A DNA stretch of 58,779 nt from Streptomyces sp. NRRL S-646 (GCF_000720765.1 NZ_JODC01000031.1:1-58779), one strand, 5' to 3'. Counted from the stretch's first letter, positions 43,395-53,060 are shown. Translations and numbers: made by a program. The notes: generated by a model not told the origin, from the sequence alone.

Positions 43395-45250
43395 CGGCCC
43401 CCACCACATCCGTCCCCACGGCGGACGACGAGCCGGACCTCCCCCGCCCCAAGGACGCCGGCGACGCCTTCGACCGGGACGTCCTGCCCACACCCCCGGG
43501 CGCCACCGCCGGCCTGCTGCGCTCCCTGCTGGCCCCCATGAAGGCCCGCGTCGCCGTCACCACGCTCCTGCTGCTGCTCCAGCAGGCGGCAGTGCAGGCC
43601 GGCCCGCTGCTGGTGGCGTACGCGATCGACAAGGCCGTACCGGCGTTCCGGGACCACGACCACGGCCCGCTGATCGCGGTGGCCGCGGGCTATCTCCTGT
43701 GCGCGCTGGTCTCCGGCGGACTGCAGTACGCGTTCATCATCGCCTCCGCCCGGGTCAACCAGGACGTGCTGCTCGATCTGCGCGGCCGTATCTTCCGGCA
43801 TGCACAGGCGCTGAGCATCGACTTCCACGAGCGATACACGAGCGGTCGCCTGATCTCCCGGTCCACGGCGGACGTGGAGTCGCTGCGGGAACTGCTCAAC
43901 GAGGGGCTTCAGGAACTCATCACGGTCATCCTGTCCTTCGTCTACATCTCGGCGATGCTGCTCTGGCTGGACCTGGGGCTCGGCGCCGTCGCGGTGGCCT
44001 CCTTCGTGCCGTTGTACCTGCTGGTACGGGTCTACCAGCGGCGCGCGGTACGGGTGTACCGGGTGCGGTCCACCGCCATCGCGGCCGTCATCGTCAAGTT
44101 CGTCGAGACCATGAACGGGATCCGGCCGGTGCGCGCGTTCCGCCGCGAGGCCGCCAACGACGCCGACTTCCTGGCACTGAACCGGCGGCACGAACGGGTC
44201 AACGGCGACGCCATGCTGGAGATGGCCCGCTATGTCGTCGGCTCCCGGCTGGTCGCCAACACGGCCGTCGCGGTGATCGTGCTGTGGGGCGCCTACCGGG
44301 TGGCCGGCGGCTCGCTGGAGCTGGGCGTGCTGGCGGCCGCGGTCCTGTACCTCCGCCGCCTGTACGACCCCATCGACCGCCTCGGCATGTTCCTGAACTC
44401 GTACCAGTCGGCGGCGGCCTCCCTGGAGAAGATCGCCGGGCTGCTCGCCCAGACACCGTCCGTGCCGGAGCCGTCGACGCCCGTGGAGCTTCCGGTACTT
44501 GAGAGCGAGCACCCGGGCCGCGAGGTCGTCTTCGACGGCGTCCGCTTCGGTTACCGCACCGGCGGCGAGGTGCTGCCGGTCTTCGATCTGACGATCCCCG
44601 CCGGGCAGACGGTCGCGGTCGTCGGCTCCACGGGCGCCGGCAAGTCGACGCTCGCCAAGCTGCTCGCCCGCTTCTACGACCCTTCCGCGGGCCGGGTCCT
44701 GCTGGACGGCGTCGACCTGCGCGAACTGGCCGTGCCCGAACTGCGGCGCGGGGTGGTGATGGTGACGCAGGAGGCGTTCCTGTTCTCCGGCACGGTCGCC
44801 GAGAACATCGCCATCGGCCGCCCGGACGCGACCCGTGAGCAGATCGAGCAGGCGGCGAAGGCGATCGGTGCGCACGAGTTCATCAGCGCACTGCCCGACG
44901 GGTACGACACGGACGTACGGAAACGAGGCGGCCGTATCTCCGCGGGCCAGCGCCAGCTCGTGGCCTTCGCCCGGGCGCTGCTCGCCGACCCGGCCGTGCT
45001 GATCCTCGACGAGGCGACCAGCTCGCTGGACATCCCGGGCGAACGAGCGGTGCAGCGGGCGATGCTGACGGTCCTGCGCGGCCGTACGGCGGTCGTCATC
45101 GCGCACCGGCTGTCGACGGTCGAGATCGCGGACCGGGTACTGGTCATGGAGCACGGGAAGATCGTGGAGGACGGCAGCCCGGCCGAACTCGTCGCGGGCA
45201 CCGGGCGGTTCGCGGATCTGCACCGGGCGTGGCGGGACAGTCTGGCGTAG
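43391..45250 (+). CDS. ABC half-exporter, subunit 2 of first pair
   Basis: A 619-residue half-exporter with membrane helices from about 55 to 345 and an ATPase domain from about 380. Walker A VGSTGAGKST and Walker B LILDEATSSLD are intact, including the catalytic Glu, but the signature reads RISAGQRQL (LSGGQ expected). Combined with subunit 1, one composite site (this Walker A/B with the partner LSGGQ) is standard and the other degenerate, the usual heterodimer pattern. Its ATG lies within the stop of the first gene. A second pair starts 33 bases beyond its end. Confidence 0.93.
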   Translation: MTAPTTSVPTADDEPDLPRPKDAGDAFDRDVLPTPPGATAGLLRSLLAPMKARVAVTTLLLLLQQAAVQAGPLLVAYAIDKAVPAFRDHDHGPLIAVAAGYLLCALVSGGLQYAFIIASARVNQDVLLDLRGRIFRHAQALSIDFHERYTSGRLISRSTADVESLRELLNEGLQELITVILSFVYISAMLLWLDLGLGAVAVASFVPLYLLVRVYQRRAVRVYRVRSTAIAAVIVKFVETMNGIRPVRAFRREAANDADFLALNRRHERVNGDAMLEMARYVVGSRLVANTAVAVIVLWGAYRVAGGSLELGVLAAAVLYLRRLYDPIDRLGMFLNSYQSAAASLEKIAGLLAQTPSVPEPSTPVELPVLESEHPGREVVFDGVRFGYRTGGEVLPVFDLTIPAGQTVAVVGSTGAGKSTLAKLLARFYDPSAGRVLLDGVDLRELAVPELRRGVVMVTQEAFLFSGTVAENIAIGRPDATREQIEQAAKAIGAHEFISALPDGYDTDVRKRGGRISAGQRQLVAFARALLADPAVLILDEATSSLDIPGERAVQRAMLTVLRGRTAVVIAHRLSTVEIADRVLVMEHGKIVEDGSPAELVAGTGRFADLHRAWRDSLA

Positions 45251-45283
45251 GGAACGGCAGGGATCAGCAGGGATCGGGGGAGC

Positions 45284-47077
45284 ATGATCGACGCGTACGA
45301 GGATCCGGGCGAGCCCGACTGCCGCGGGGGCGCCCGCTATCTGCTGTGGCTGGTGCGCTGCCAGCCCGGCCGGTCGCTCGCCGGGGCGGTGCTGGGCAGC
45401 GTGTGGATGGTGCTGCTGGCGGCGACGCCGTATCTCCTCTCCCGGGCGATCGACGACGGACTGGAGCCCGGTGACTACCCGGCGCTGGCCGGCTGGACCG
45501 CGGCGCTCTTCGCGGTCGGGGTGTTCAACGCCTGGCTGAGCATCATGCGGCACCGCACGATGACGCGGGTGCGGATGGATGCCAACTTCCGTACGGTCAA
45601 GGTGATCGTCGGCCAGGCGGTCCGGCTGGGCGCCGCGCTGCCGCGCCGGGTGGGGGCCGGGGAGGTCGTCACCATCGGGGTCGGCGACGTGCAGACGATC
45701 AGCCAGTCGCTGACGGTGGTCGGGCCCGGGGTCGGGGCGGTGGTCGCCTACCTGGTGGTCGCGGCTGTTCTGCTCTCGGTCTCGCCCTTGATCGCCGCGG
45801 TCGTACTCCTCGGCATCCCCGTGATCGTCGTCCTCGTCGGGCCGCTGCTGGCCCGTCTGCAAGGCGCGGAGACCGAGTACCGCAACCGGCAGGGCGTGCT
45901 CACGGCCCGGATCGCCGACCTCGCGGGCGGCCTGCGCGTCCTCAACGGCCTCGGCGGCAAGGGCCTGTTCGCGGAGGCCTTCCACCACGACTCGCAACGG
46001 TTGCGCCGCCAGGGCTACCGGGTCGGTGCGGTCACCAGCTGGGTCCAGGCACTGGGCATCGGACTGCCCACCCTCTTCCTGGCAGTGGTCACCTGGCTGG
46101 CGGCCCGGCTCGCGGCCCAAGGGGCCATCACCATCGGCGAGTTGGTGTCGGTGTACGGCTATGTGGCGGTGCTGGTCGGCCCGGTGGCGTTCTGGGTGGA
46201 GTGCGGCTACCAGATCAGCCGCGGCCTGGTGTCGGCACGCCGGGTCGTCCGCTTCCTGCAACTGGAGCCACTGCCCGACACGGGCACGAGGGACGCACCC
46301 GCGGAACCGGCGGTACTGCACGACCCCGAGTCGGGGGTACGGGTACGACCCGGGCGGCTGACCGCCCTGGCCGGCGCTCGCCCGGCGGACGCGGCGGAGA
46401 TCGTGGACCGACTGGGGCGCTACATACCGTCAAGGGCAACCTGGGGCGACATACAGCTGGACGAAATTGCGTTGCCCCAGGTCAGACAGCACATCCTGGT
46501 CGCGGACCACGAGGCAGACCTGTTCGCAGGCCCACTGCGCGACGTACTAGGCGGTTCGGCAGGTTCCTTCAGGGGCGCGGGGAACTGCGCGATCAGCCAC
46601 AACGAAACCGCACCCGCCAAACGACCTGCCGAGGCAGACGAAGAGGCGCACCTGCTCAAAGCAATAAACGCAGCCGTCGCAGACGACATAGTCCAGGGCC
46701 TCCCCGAGGGCCTGGACTCAGCCATCGATCCCCAGGCCCGCAACCTCTCCGGCGGCCAAAGACAACGCATCCGCCTGGCAAGGGCACTCGCCGCCGACCC
46801 CGAGATCCTGCTGGCCGTCGAGCCGACATCAGCCCTGGACGCCCACACCGAGGCCCGGGTGGCCGAGCGCCTGCGCGCCGCACGCCGGGGCCGTACGACC
46901 CTGGTCACCGCCACCTCACCGCTCGTACTGGACCGCGCGGACACCGTGTACTACCTGGTGGACGGCAAGGTCGCGGCCACCGGCGGCCACCGCGAACTAC
47001 TGAACAGCGAGCCGGGCTACCGCGCACTGGTGGCACGGGACGCCGAAGAGCCCACACCCGAGGAGGCGATCCGATGA
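45284..47077 (+). CDS. ABC half-exporter with degenerate ATPase domain, second pair
   Basis: A 597-residue half-exporter. The membrane domain is complete (about 20-330). In the ATPase domain, the Walker A position reads ALAGARPADAAEI with no GKS/T, and Walker B reads ILLAVEPTSALD with the Asp lost, while the signature NLSGGQRQRI is perfect. ATP cannot bind normally on its own Walker site, but its LSGGQ can complete the site of the partner encoded next (ATGA overlap). A repeat-derived stretch (GSFRGAGNCAISHNE) is inserted between the Q-loop and signature regions. The ATG at 45284 follows GGGGGAGC. Confidence 0.9.
   Translation: MIDAYEDPGEPDCRGGARYLLWLVRCQPGRSLAGAVLGSVWMVLLAATPYLLSRAIDDGLEPGDYPALAGWTAALFAVGVFNAWLSIMRHRTMTRVRMDANFRTVKVIVGQAVRLGAALPRRVGAGEVVTIGVGDVQTISQSLTVVGPGVGAVVAYLVVAAVLLSVSPLIAAVVLLGIPVIVVLVGPLLARLQGAETEYRNRQGVLTARIADLAGGLRVLNGLGGKGLFAEAFHHDSQRLRRQGYRVGAVTSWVQALGIGLPTLFLAVVTWLAARLAAQGAITIGELVSVYGYVAVLVGPVAFWVECGYQISRGLVSARRVVRFLQLEPLPDTGTRDAPAEPAVLHDPESGVRVRPGRLTALAGARPADAAEIVDRLGRYIPSRATWGDIQLDEIALPQVRQHILVADHEADLFAGPLRDVLGGSAGSFRGAGNCAISHNETAPAKRPAEADEEAHLLKAINAAVADDIVQGLPEGLDSAIDPQARNLSGGQRQRIRLARALAADPEILLAVEPTSALDAHTEARVAERLRAARRGRTTLVTATSPLVLDRADTVYYLVDGKVAATGGHRELLNSEPGYRALVARDAEEPTPEEAIR
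46568..46617 (+). repeat. Second repeat translated in frame
   Basis: TTCAGGGGCGCGGGGAACTG followed by CGCGATCAGCCACAACG matches a sequence that I recall as very common between Streptomyces genes. It is read here as FRGAGNCAISHN in the ATPase domain of the degenerate half-exporter, as an insertion of about 30 residues in a loop that is normally short. Confidence 0.6.
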
Positions 47078-48828
47078 CGGCGGCCTCGGGCCACCTCCCC
47101 GTGGCCGAGCGGCCGGACGTGCGCCGCGCCATGGTGCGCCTCGTACGGGCCGACGCCCGCGCCTTCGTCGCCGTACTCGCACTCAACGCGCTGGCGGCCG
47201 GGGCCGGACTCGCGGGACCCTGGCTGGTCGGCCGGATCATCGACGAGGTGCGGGCCGGACACGGCGTCGGCGCCGTCGACCGGCTGGCGCTGTGGATCCT
47301 GCTCTGTTCGCTGGCGCAACTGGTACTCGCCCGCTGGGCCCGGTATGTGGGACACCGGTTCGGGGAGCGGACGCTGGCCCGCGTGCGCGAGGAGTTCGTC
47401 GACCGGGCGCTGGCGCTGCCCGCGGCGGTCGTGGAGCGGGCCGGCACCGGCGATCTGACGGCGCGCGGGACGGCCGACGTGGCCACGGTCGGCACCACGC
47501 TGCGTGACGTCGGGCCCGAGCTGCTCATCAACACCGTGCAGGCGCTGTTCCTGCTCGGCGCGGTGTTCTGGCTGAACCCGCTGCTCGGCGGGTGCGGCCT
47601 GCTCGGTCTGGTCGGCATCTGGGGTGCGCTGCGCTGGTATCTGCGGCGGGCCCGCGAGGGCTACCTCGCCGAGGGCGCCGCCACCTCCGACGTCGCCGAG
47701 ATCCTCTCGGCGACCGCGTCCGGCGCCCGCGCGGTCGAGGCGCTGCGGCTGGAGCGGCGGCGGATCGCCGCGAGCCGGGACGCGCTGGAGACGTCCCGGC
47801 GCACCCGGCTGTACACGCTGTTCCTGCGCAGCGTGTTCTTCCCCGCGGTGGAGGTCTCCTACCTGGTGCCGGTTTCCGCGGTCCTGCTGGTCGGCGGGGT
47901 GCTGCACGCACGCGGCACGCTGAGCCTCGGCGCGGTCGTGACGGCGGCCCTGTATCTGCAGCGGCTGAGCGGCCCCCTGGACGAGATCCTGATGCGGGTC
48001 GAGCAGCTGCAGAACAGCAGCGCCTCCTTCGCCCGTGTGGAGGGCCTGGCCCGGGCACCGCGCGTGCAGGAGGCCGCAGCGCCCGCCTCGGCGGACGACC
48101 GGTTCGACGTGGCCGGGGTGCGGTACGCCTACGACCGCGGCGGCGAGGTCCTGCACGGCGTCGACCTGACCGTACGGCCCGGCGAGCGGCTGGCGGTCGT
48201 GGGCCCCTCGGGCGCCGGAAAGACCACACTGAGCAGGCTGCTGGCAGGCGTCGACGCACCCACCGAGGGCACGGTGACCGTCGGCGGGGTGCCCGTCGTC
48301 GACCTCGGCCCCGAGCAGCTGCGCCGCCAGGTCGTCCTGGTGACGCAGGAGCACCACGTCTTTCTCGGCTCTGTCCGCGACAACCTGCTCATCGCCGAAC
48401 CGGCCGCCACGGACGAGGAGTTGTGGGCGGCACTCACGGCGGTGGGTGCCGACGACTGGGTGCGCGAACTGCCGGACGGACTGAACACCCCGCTCGGGGA
48501 CGGCGGCACCCGCACCGACGGCTCCCAGGCCCAGCAGCTCGCCCTGGCCCGCGTGGTCCTCGCCGACCCGCACACTCTCATCCTCGACGAGGCCACCGCG
48601 CTCCTCGACCCGACCACCGCCCGCCACACCGAGCGCGCCCTGGCCGCCGTACTCGAGGGCCGCACGGTCATCGCCATCGCCCACCGCCTTCACACCGCCC
48701 ACGACGCGGACCGCGTGGCCGTGATGGAGGACGGCCGGCTCACCGAACTGGGCACACACGAAGAACTCGTGGCGTCCGAGGGGGCGTACGCAGCGCTCTG
48801 GCACACCTGGCACGGCAAGCCGTCGTAG
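47074..48828 (+). CDS. ABC half-exporter, partner of the degenerate subunit
   Basis: A 584-residue half-exporter with six membrane helices (about 20-300) and an ATPase domain (about 345-575). Walker A VGPSGAGKTT and Walker B LILDEATALLD are intact, but the signature position reads DGSQAQQLALARV instead of LSGGQ. It is thus the mirror image of the preceding protein: one complete ATP site forms across the dimer and the other has lost every key element. Its ATG overlaps the upstream stop, ensuring balanced synthesis. Substrate unknown. Confidence 0.93.
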   Translation: MTAASGHLPVAERPDVRRAMVRLVRADARAFVAVLALNALAAGAGLAGPWLVGRIIDEVRAGHGVGAVDRLALWILLCSLAQLVLARWARYVGHRFGERTLARVREEFVDRALALPAAVVERAGTGDLTARGTADVATVGTTLRDVGPELLINTVQALFLLGAVFWLNPLLGGCGLLGLVGIWGALRWYLRRAREGYLAEGAATSDVAEILSATASGARAVEALRLERRRIAASRDALETSRRTRLYTLFLRSVFFPAVEVSYLVPVSAVLLVGGVLHARGTLSLGAVVTAALYLQRLSGPLDEILMRVEQLQNSSASFARVEGLARAPRVQEAAAPASADDRFDVAGVRYAYDRGGEVLHGVDLTVRPGERLAVVGPSGAGKTTLSRLLAGVDAPTEGTVTVGGVPVVDLGPEQLRRQVVLVTQEHHVFLGSVRDNLLIAEPAATDEELWAALTAVGADDWVRELPDGLNTPLGDGGTRTDGSQAQQLALARVVLADPHTLILDEATALLDPTTARHTERALAAVLEGRTVIAIAHRLHTAHDADRVAVMEDGRLTELGTHEELVASEGAYAALWHTWHGKPS

Positions 48829-49069
48829 GACGCACTTTCCGCTCACGATCCAACATCCAGTCCGTATACCGAACATGAACAACCGGACAACGAACCAATT
48901 CCGGCCAACTTTGTGACGCGCTCCTGACAGGGCCGGAATCTCCTGCCACCCTTCCCACAGCTTCAACACAGCAACCCCACAAGCTCCACCCCAGTTCTGC
49001 CCGGACGGTCGACCCACCGTCCGGATGTCCCTGGCCGCGCAACCCGCGGCCACGCAGAAGGAGTCAGTG

Positions 49070-51091
49070 TTGAGAAGCAGTTCCTCTCGCAGACGCACCT
49101 CCCACATCGTCGCCGTCGCCGGCGTCACCGCACTGCTCGCCGCGGCCGTCCAGTCGGGCGCCGCGTCCGCCGCGCCGGCCCACGCCTCGTCCCTGAACAA
49201 GGCGCACACGGCCGTCAAGCTCTCCCCCTCCCAGCGCGCCGAGCTGATACGCGACGCCGACAGCGCCCGCGCGCAGACGGCCAAGGACATAGGCCTGGGC
49301 GCGAAGGAGAAGCTCGTCGCCCGTGACGTCGTCAAGGACGCCGACGGCACCCTGCACACCCGTTACGAGCGCACCTACGAAGGCCTTCCGGTCCTTGGCG
49401 GCGACCTGGTCGTGGACACCGCCAAGTCGGGCGCCACCAAGGGCGTCATCAAGGCGACGAACGCCGCCATCAAGGTCTCCGACGTCACCCCGGACATCAC
49501 CAGGGCGGCCGCCGAACAGCAGGCCGTGAAGCGCGCGAAGGCCCTCGGCTCCACCAAGTCGACCGCCGACAGCGCCCGCAAGGTGATCTGGGCGGCGAGC
49601 GGCAAGCCGGTCCTGGCGTACGAGACGGTCATCGGCGGCTTCCAGGACGACGGCACGCCGAACCAGCTGCACGTCATCACGGACGCCACCACCGGCAAGA
49701 AGCTCTACGAGTACCAGGGCATCGACAACGCGACCGGTACCGGCAACACGCAGTACAGCGGCACGGTCTCGCTGACGACGACCCAGTCGGGCTCGAACTA
49801 CAACCTGACCGACGGCGACCGCGGCGGCCACAAGACGTACAACCTGAACCACGGCACGTCCGGCACCGGCACGCTGTTCTCGCAGACCAGCAACACATGG
49901 GGCAACGGCACGACGTCGAACGCCGGGACCGCGGGTGCGGACGCGCACTACGGCGCCGCGGAGACCTGGGACTTCTACAAGAACACCTTCGGTCGCAGCG
50001 GCATCAAGAACAACGGCGTCGGCGCCTACTCGCGCGTGCACTACGGCAACTCGTACGTGAACGCGTTCTGGGACGACGGCTGCTTCTGCATGACGTACGG
50101 CGACGGCTCCGGCAACGCGGACCCGCTGACCTCGCTGGACGTGGCGGGCCACGAGATGACCCACGGCGTCACCTCCAACACCGCGGGCCTCAACTACAGC
50201 GGCGAGTCCGGCGGCCTCAACGAGGCGACCTCCGACATCCTCGGCGGCGTCGGCGTGGAGTTCTACGCCAACAACTCGTCCGACCCGGGTGACTACCTCA
50301 TCGGCGAGAAGATCGACATCAACGGCGACGGCACCCCGCTGCGCTACATGGACAAGCCCAGCAAGGACGGCGGCTCCGCCGACTCCTGGTACTCGGGCGT
50401 CGGCAACCTCGACGTGCACTACTCCTCGGGCGTCGCCAACCACTTCTTCTACCTGCTGAGCGAGGGCAGCGGCGCCAAGGTCATCAACGGCGTCAGCTAC
50501 AACTCGCCCACCTCGGACGGCCTTCCGGTCACCGGCATCGGCCGGGACAAGGCCCTGGCGATCTGGTACCGGGCACTGACCACCAAGTGGACGTCCACGA
50601 CCAACTACGCGAGCGCACGCACCGGCACGCTCGCGGCCGCCGGGGAGCTGTACGGCACCACCTCCACCGAGTACAAGGCCGTGCAGGACGCGTGGGCGGC
50701 CGTCGCGGTCGGCTCGCGCTCCGGCGGGGGCGGCGGGGGCGGGACGTCGTACGAGAACACGACCCCGCTGTCGATCCCGGACAACGGGCCTGCCGTCAGC
50801 TCGTCGATCACCGTCTCCGGCAGGAGCGGAAACGCGCCAAGCAACCTCCAGGTGAGCGTCGACATCACCCACACCTGGCGGGGCGACCTGGTGATCGATC
50901 TGCTCGGCCCGTCGGGCACCGCGTACCGCCTGAAGAACTTCAGTTCCTCGGACTCGGCCGACAACATCCAGGCGACGTACACGGTCAACGCGTCGAGCGA
51001 AACAGCCAATGGCACCTGGAAACTGAAGGTTCAGGACCAGGCTGCGCAGGACGTCGGCACACTCAACAGCTGGAAGGTGACATTCCCGTAG
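49070..51091 (+). CDS. Secreted M4 (thermolysin-family) metalloprotease with P domain
   Basis: A protein of about 673 residues with a signal peptide (SHIVAVAGVTALLAAAVQSG, cleaved near SAA/AP), an FTP/PepSY-type propeptide (about 60-210), a catalytic domain with zinc motif GHEMTHGVTSN and Glu in GGLNEATSDI, and a glycine linker. A C-terminal P domain follows (LSIPDNGPAVSSSITVSG..HTWRGDLVIDLLGPSG). It degrades extracellular protein after propeptide removal. The TTG at 49070 (AAGGAG six bases upstream) fits better than the adjacent GTG at 49067. A paralog without the P domain follows. Confidence 0.93.
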   Translation: MRSSSSRRRTSHIVAVAGVTALLAAAVQSGAASAAPAHASSLNKAHTAVKLSPSQRAELIRDADSARAQTAKDIGLGAKEKLVARDVVKDADGTLHTRYERTYEGLPVLGGDLVVDTAKSGATKGVIKATNAAIKVSDVTPDITRAAAEQQAVKRAKALGSTKSTADSARKVIWAASGKPVLAYETVIGGFQDDGTPNQLHVITDATTGKKLYEYQGIDNATGTGNTQYSGTVSLTTTQSGSNYNLTDGDRGGHKTYNLNHGTSGTGTLFSQTSNTWGNGTTSNAGTAGADAHYGAAETWDFYKNTFGRSGIKNNGVGAYSRVHYGNSYVNAFWDDGCFCMTYGDGSGNADPLTSLDVAGHEMTHGVTSNTAGLNYSGESGGLNEATSDILGGVGVEFYANNSSDPGDYLIGEKIDINGDGTPLRYMDKPSKDGGSADSWYSGVGNLDVHYSSGVANHFFYLLSEGSGAKVINGVSYNSPTSDGLPVTGIGRDKALAIWYRALTTKWTSTTNYASARTGTLAAAGELYGTTSTEYKAVQDAWAAVAVGSRSGGGGGGGTSYENTTPLSIPDNGPAVSSSITVSGRSGNAPSNLQVSVDITHTWRGDLVIDLLGPSGTAYRLKNFSSSDSADNIQATYTVNASSETANGTWKLKVQDQAAQDVGTLNSWKVTFP

Positions 51092-51116
51092 ACCGCACGT
51101 AGCGGCATCGGAAACA

Positions 51117-51154
51117 GGGCGCCGTCCCGGAGTGCGACTCCCGGGGCGGCGCCC
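51117..51154 (+). terminator. Strong hairpin after the first metalloprotease
   Basis: GGGCGCCGTCCCGGAGT (51117-51133) pairs with ACTCCCGGGGCGGCGCCC (51137-51154), with one mismatch and one bulge, followed by GTTTAC. It lies 26 bases after the stop codon. Confidence 0.85.
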
Positions 51155-51327
51155 GTTTACATTCCTGAAACGTTAACCGGACAGTCGGTTTTCAGCCAAC
51201 ATCACTTCGGGGTCATGACATGTACGCGCCCTGATGTCACTCTTCTCCACAACCGCCGCACAACTTCACTGCAACCCCGGCCGGGCGCCCCACGCCGTGC
51301 CGGACTCCCCCACCACAAGGAGCTTGT

Positions 51328-53004
51328 GTGACCCCCCTCTACGCGCGTCACAAGCGCTCGACTCTGGCCATCGCAACCGCCGTTGCCGCCGGAGCCCTGC
51401 TCACCACCGGTCTGACCACCGGTTCGGCCGCCGCCCAGACCCCGGCGGACTCCACGGCCACGGCTCGCACCGCCGGCTCCCCCGCCGCGCTGTCGGCCGC
51501 GACCCGCACCTCCCTCATCAGCCAGGCCCAGGCCGACGTCGCCGACACGGCGCAGAAGATAGGCCTCGGCACCAAGGAGAAGCTGGTCGTCAAGGACGTC
51601 GTCAAGGACGTCGTCAAGGACGCCGACGGCACGGTCCACACCAGATACGAGCGCACCTACGCGGGCCTGCCCGTCCTCGGCGGCGACCTGGTCGTCGCGA
51701 CGAAGGCCGGCAAGACCGAGAGCGTCACCAAGGCGACGAAGGCGGCCATCAAGGTGGCCTCGCTCAAGCCGCAGATCACCACGGCCAAGGCCGAGAAGCA
51801 GGCGCTGACCGCCGCGAAGGCCGCGGGCTCCGCCAAGACCTCCGCGGACAAGGCCCGCAAGGTCATCTGGGCCGGCTCCGGCAAGCCCGTCCTCGCCATC
51901 GAGACCGTCGTCGGCGGCCTCCAGGACGACGGCACCCCGAACGCGCTGCACGTCATCACCGACGCGGCCACCGGCAAGAAGCTCTACGAGTACCAGGCCA
52001 TCGAGAACGCGACCGGCACCGGCAAGACGCTGTACTCCGGCTCGGTCAGCCTCACCACGTCCGGGTCGGGCTCGTCGTACACGCTGACCGACGCCTCGCG
52101 CGGCGGCCACAAGACGTACAACCTGAAGCACACCACGAGTTCCGGCACCGGCACCCTGTTCACCGACACGGACAACGTGTGGGGCACCGGCGCCGCCTCC
52201 AGCTCCACCACCGACCAGACGGCGGCCGCCGACGCCGCCTACGGCGCGCAGGAGACCTGGGACTTCTACAAGTCCACCTTCGGGCGCAGCGGCATCAAGA
52301 ACGACGGTGTCGGCGCCTACTCGCGCGTCCACTACGGCAGCTCGTACGTGAACGCGTTCTGGGACGACGACTGCTTCTGCATGACGTACGGCGACGGTGA
52401 CAGCAACACGCACCCGCTGACCTCGCTGGACGTGGCCGGCCACGAGATGAGCCACGGCGTCACGGCCAACACCGCGGGCCTGAACTACTCGGGCGAGTCC
52501 GGCGGTCTGAACGAGGCCACCTCGGACATCTTCGGCACCGGTGTCGAGTTCTACGCCAACAACTCGTCCGACAAGGGCGACTACCTCATCGGCGAGAAGA
52601 TCGACATCAACGGCGACGGCAGCCCGCTGCGCTACATGGACAAGCCCAGCAAGGACGGCGGCTCGGCGGACTCCTGGTCCTCCTCCGTCGGCAACCTGGA
52701 CGTCCACTACTCGTCCGGTGTCGCGAACCACTTCTTCTACCTGCTGTCCGAGGGCAGCGGCGCGAAGACGATCAACGGCGTCAGCTACAACTCGCCGACG
52801 TCCAACGGCTCCACGGTCACCGGCATCGGCCGGGACAAGGCGCTGCAGATCTGGTACAAGGCGCTGACCGAGCAGTTCACCTCGACCACCAACTACAAGG
52901 CGGCCCGCACGGGCACGCTGGCGGCGGCGGCGAGCCTGTACGGGTCCAGCAGCACCGAGTACAAGGCGGTAGCCGCGGCCTGGTCCGCGGTCAACGTGAG
53001 CTGA
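51328..53004 (+). CDS. Secreted M4 metalloprotease without P domain
   Basis: A 558-residue paralog of the preceding protease: signal peptide (AIATAVAAGALLTTGLTTGS), FTP/PepSY-type propeptide, and catalytic domain with GHEMSHGVTANTAGL and GGLNEATSDIFG. It ends with the catalytic domain (TEYKAVAAAWSAVNVS). Its propeptide contains VVKDVVKDVVKD, produced by three 12-base repeats absent from the paralog. The GTG at 51328 follows AAGGAG. A separate terminator suggests it is expressed independently of its neighbour. Confidence 0.93.
   Translation: MTPLYARHKRSTLAIATAVAAGALLTTGLTTGSAAAQTPADSTATARTAGSPAALSAATRTSLISQAQADVADTAQKIGLGTKEKLVVKDVVKDVVKDADGTVHTRYERTYAGLPVLGGDLVVATKAGKTESVTKATKAAIKVASLKPQITTAKAEKQALTAAKAAGSAKTSADKARKVIWAGSGKPVLAIETVVGGLQDDGTPNALHVITDAATGKKLYEYQAIENATGTGKTLYSGSVSLTTSGSGSSYTLTDASRGGHKTYNLKHTTSSGTGTLFTDTDNVWGTGAASSSTTDQTAAADAAYGAQETWDFYKSTFGRSGIKNDGVGAYSRVHYGSSYVNAFWDDDCFCMTYGDGDSNTHPLTSLDVAGHEMSHGVTANTAGLNYSGESGGLNEATSDIFGTGVEFYANNSSDKGDYLIGEKIDINGDGSPLRYMDKPSKDGGSADSWSSSVGNLDVHYSSGVANHFFYLLSEGSGAKTINGVSYNSPTSNGSTVTGIGRDKALQIWYKALTEQFTSTTNYKAARTGTLAAAASLYGSSSTEYKAVAAAWSAVNVS
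51586..51621 (+). repeat. Three perfect 12-base repeats in the protease gene
   Basis: GTCGTCAAGGAC occurs three times in a row and encodes VVKDVVKDVVKD in the propeptide. The paralog at 49070 has a single VVKD at the same place, so the array arose by local slippage and can change in steps of four residues without breaking the frame. Confidence 0.85.
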
Positions 53005-53021
53005 CCCGAGGGGGGGTTGGC

Positions 53022-53060
53022 GGGCGGTACCCGGGACGAAGGCATTCCCGGGTGCCGCCC
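53022..53060 (+). terminator. Hairpin after the second metalloprotease
   Basis: GGGCGGTACCCGGGA (53022-53036) pairs with TCCCGGGTGCCGCCC (53046-53060), with one G-T wobble and a 9-base loop, and is followed by TACTCTTGTG. The latter also looks like the -10 box of the next gene, so terminator and promoter touch. Confidence 0.8.

Noticed and set aside
43319..46321. 1000-codon minus-strand open frame
   Set aside because: It is antisense to two ABC exporter genes with complete motifs; its product is a His/Gln/Arg-rich shadow.
47017..49359. 780-codon minus-strand open frame
   Set aside because: It is antisense to the fourth ABC gene, the gap and the protease start; no domain or start signal.
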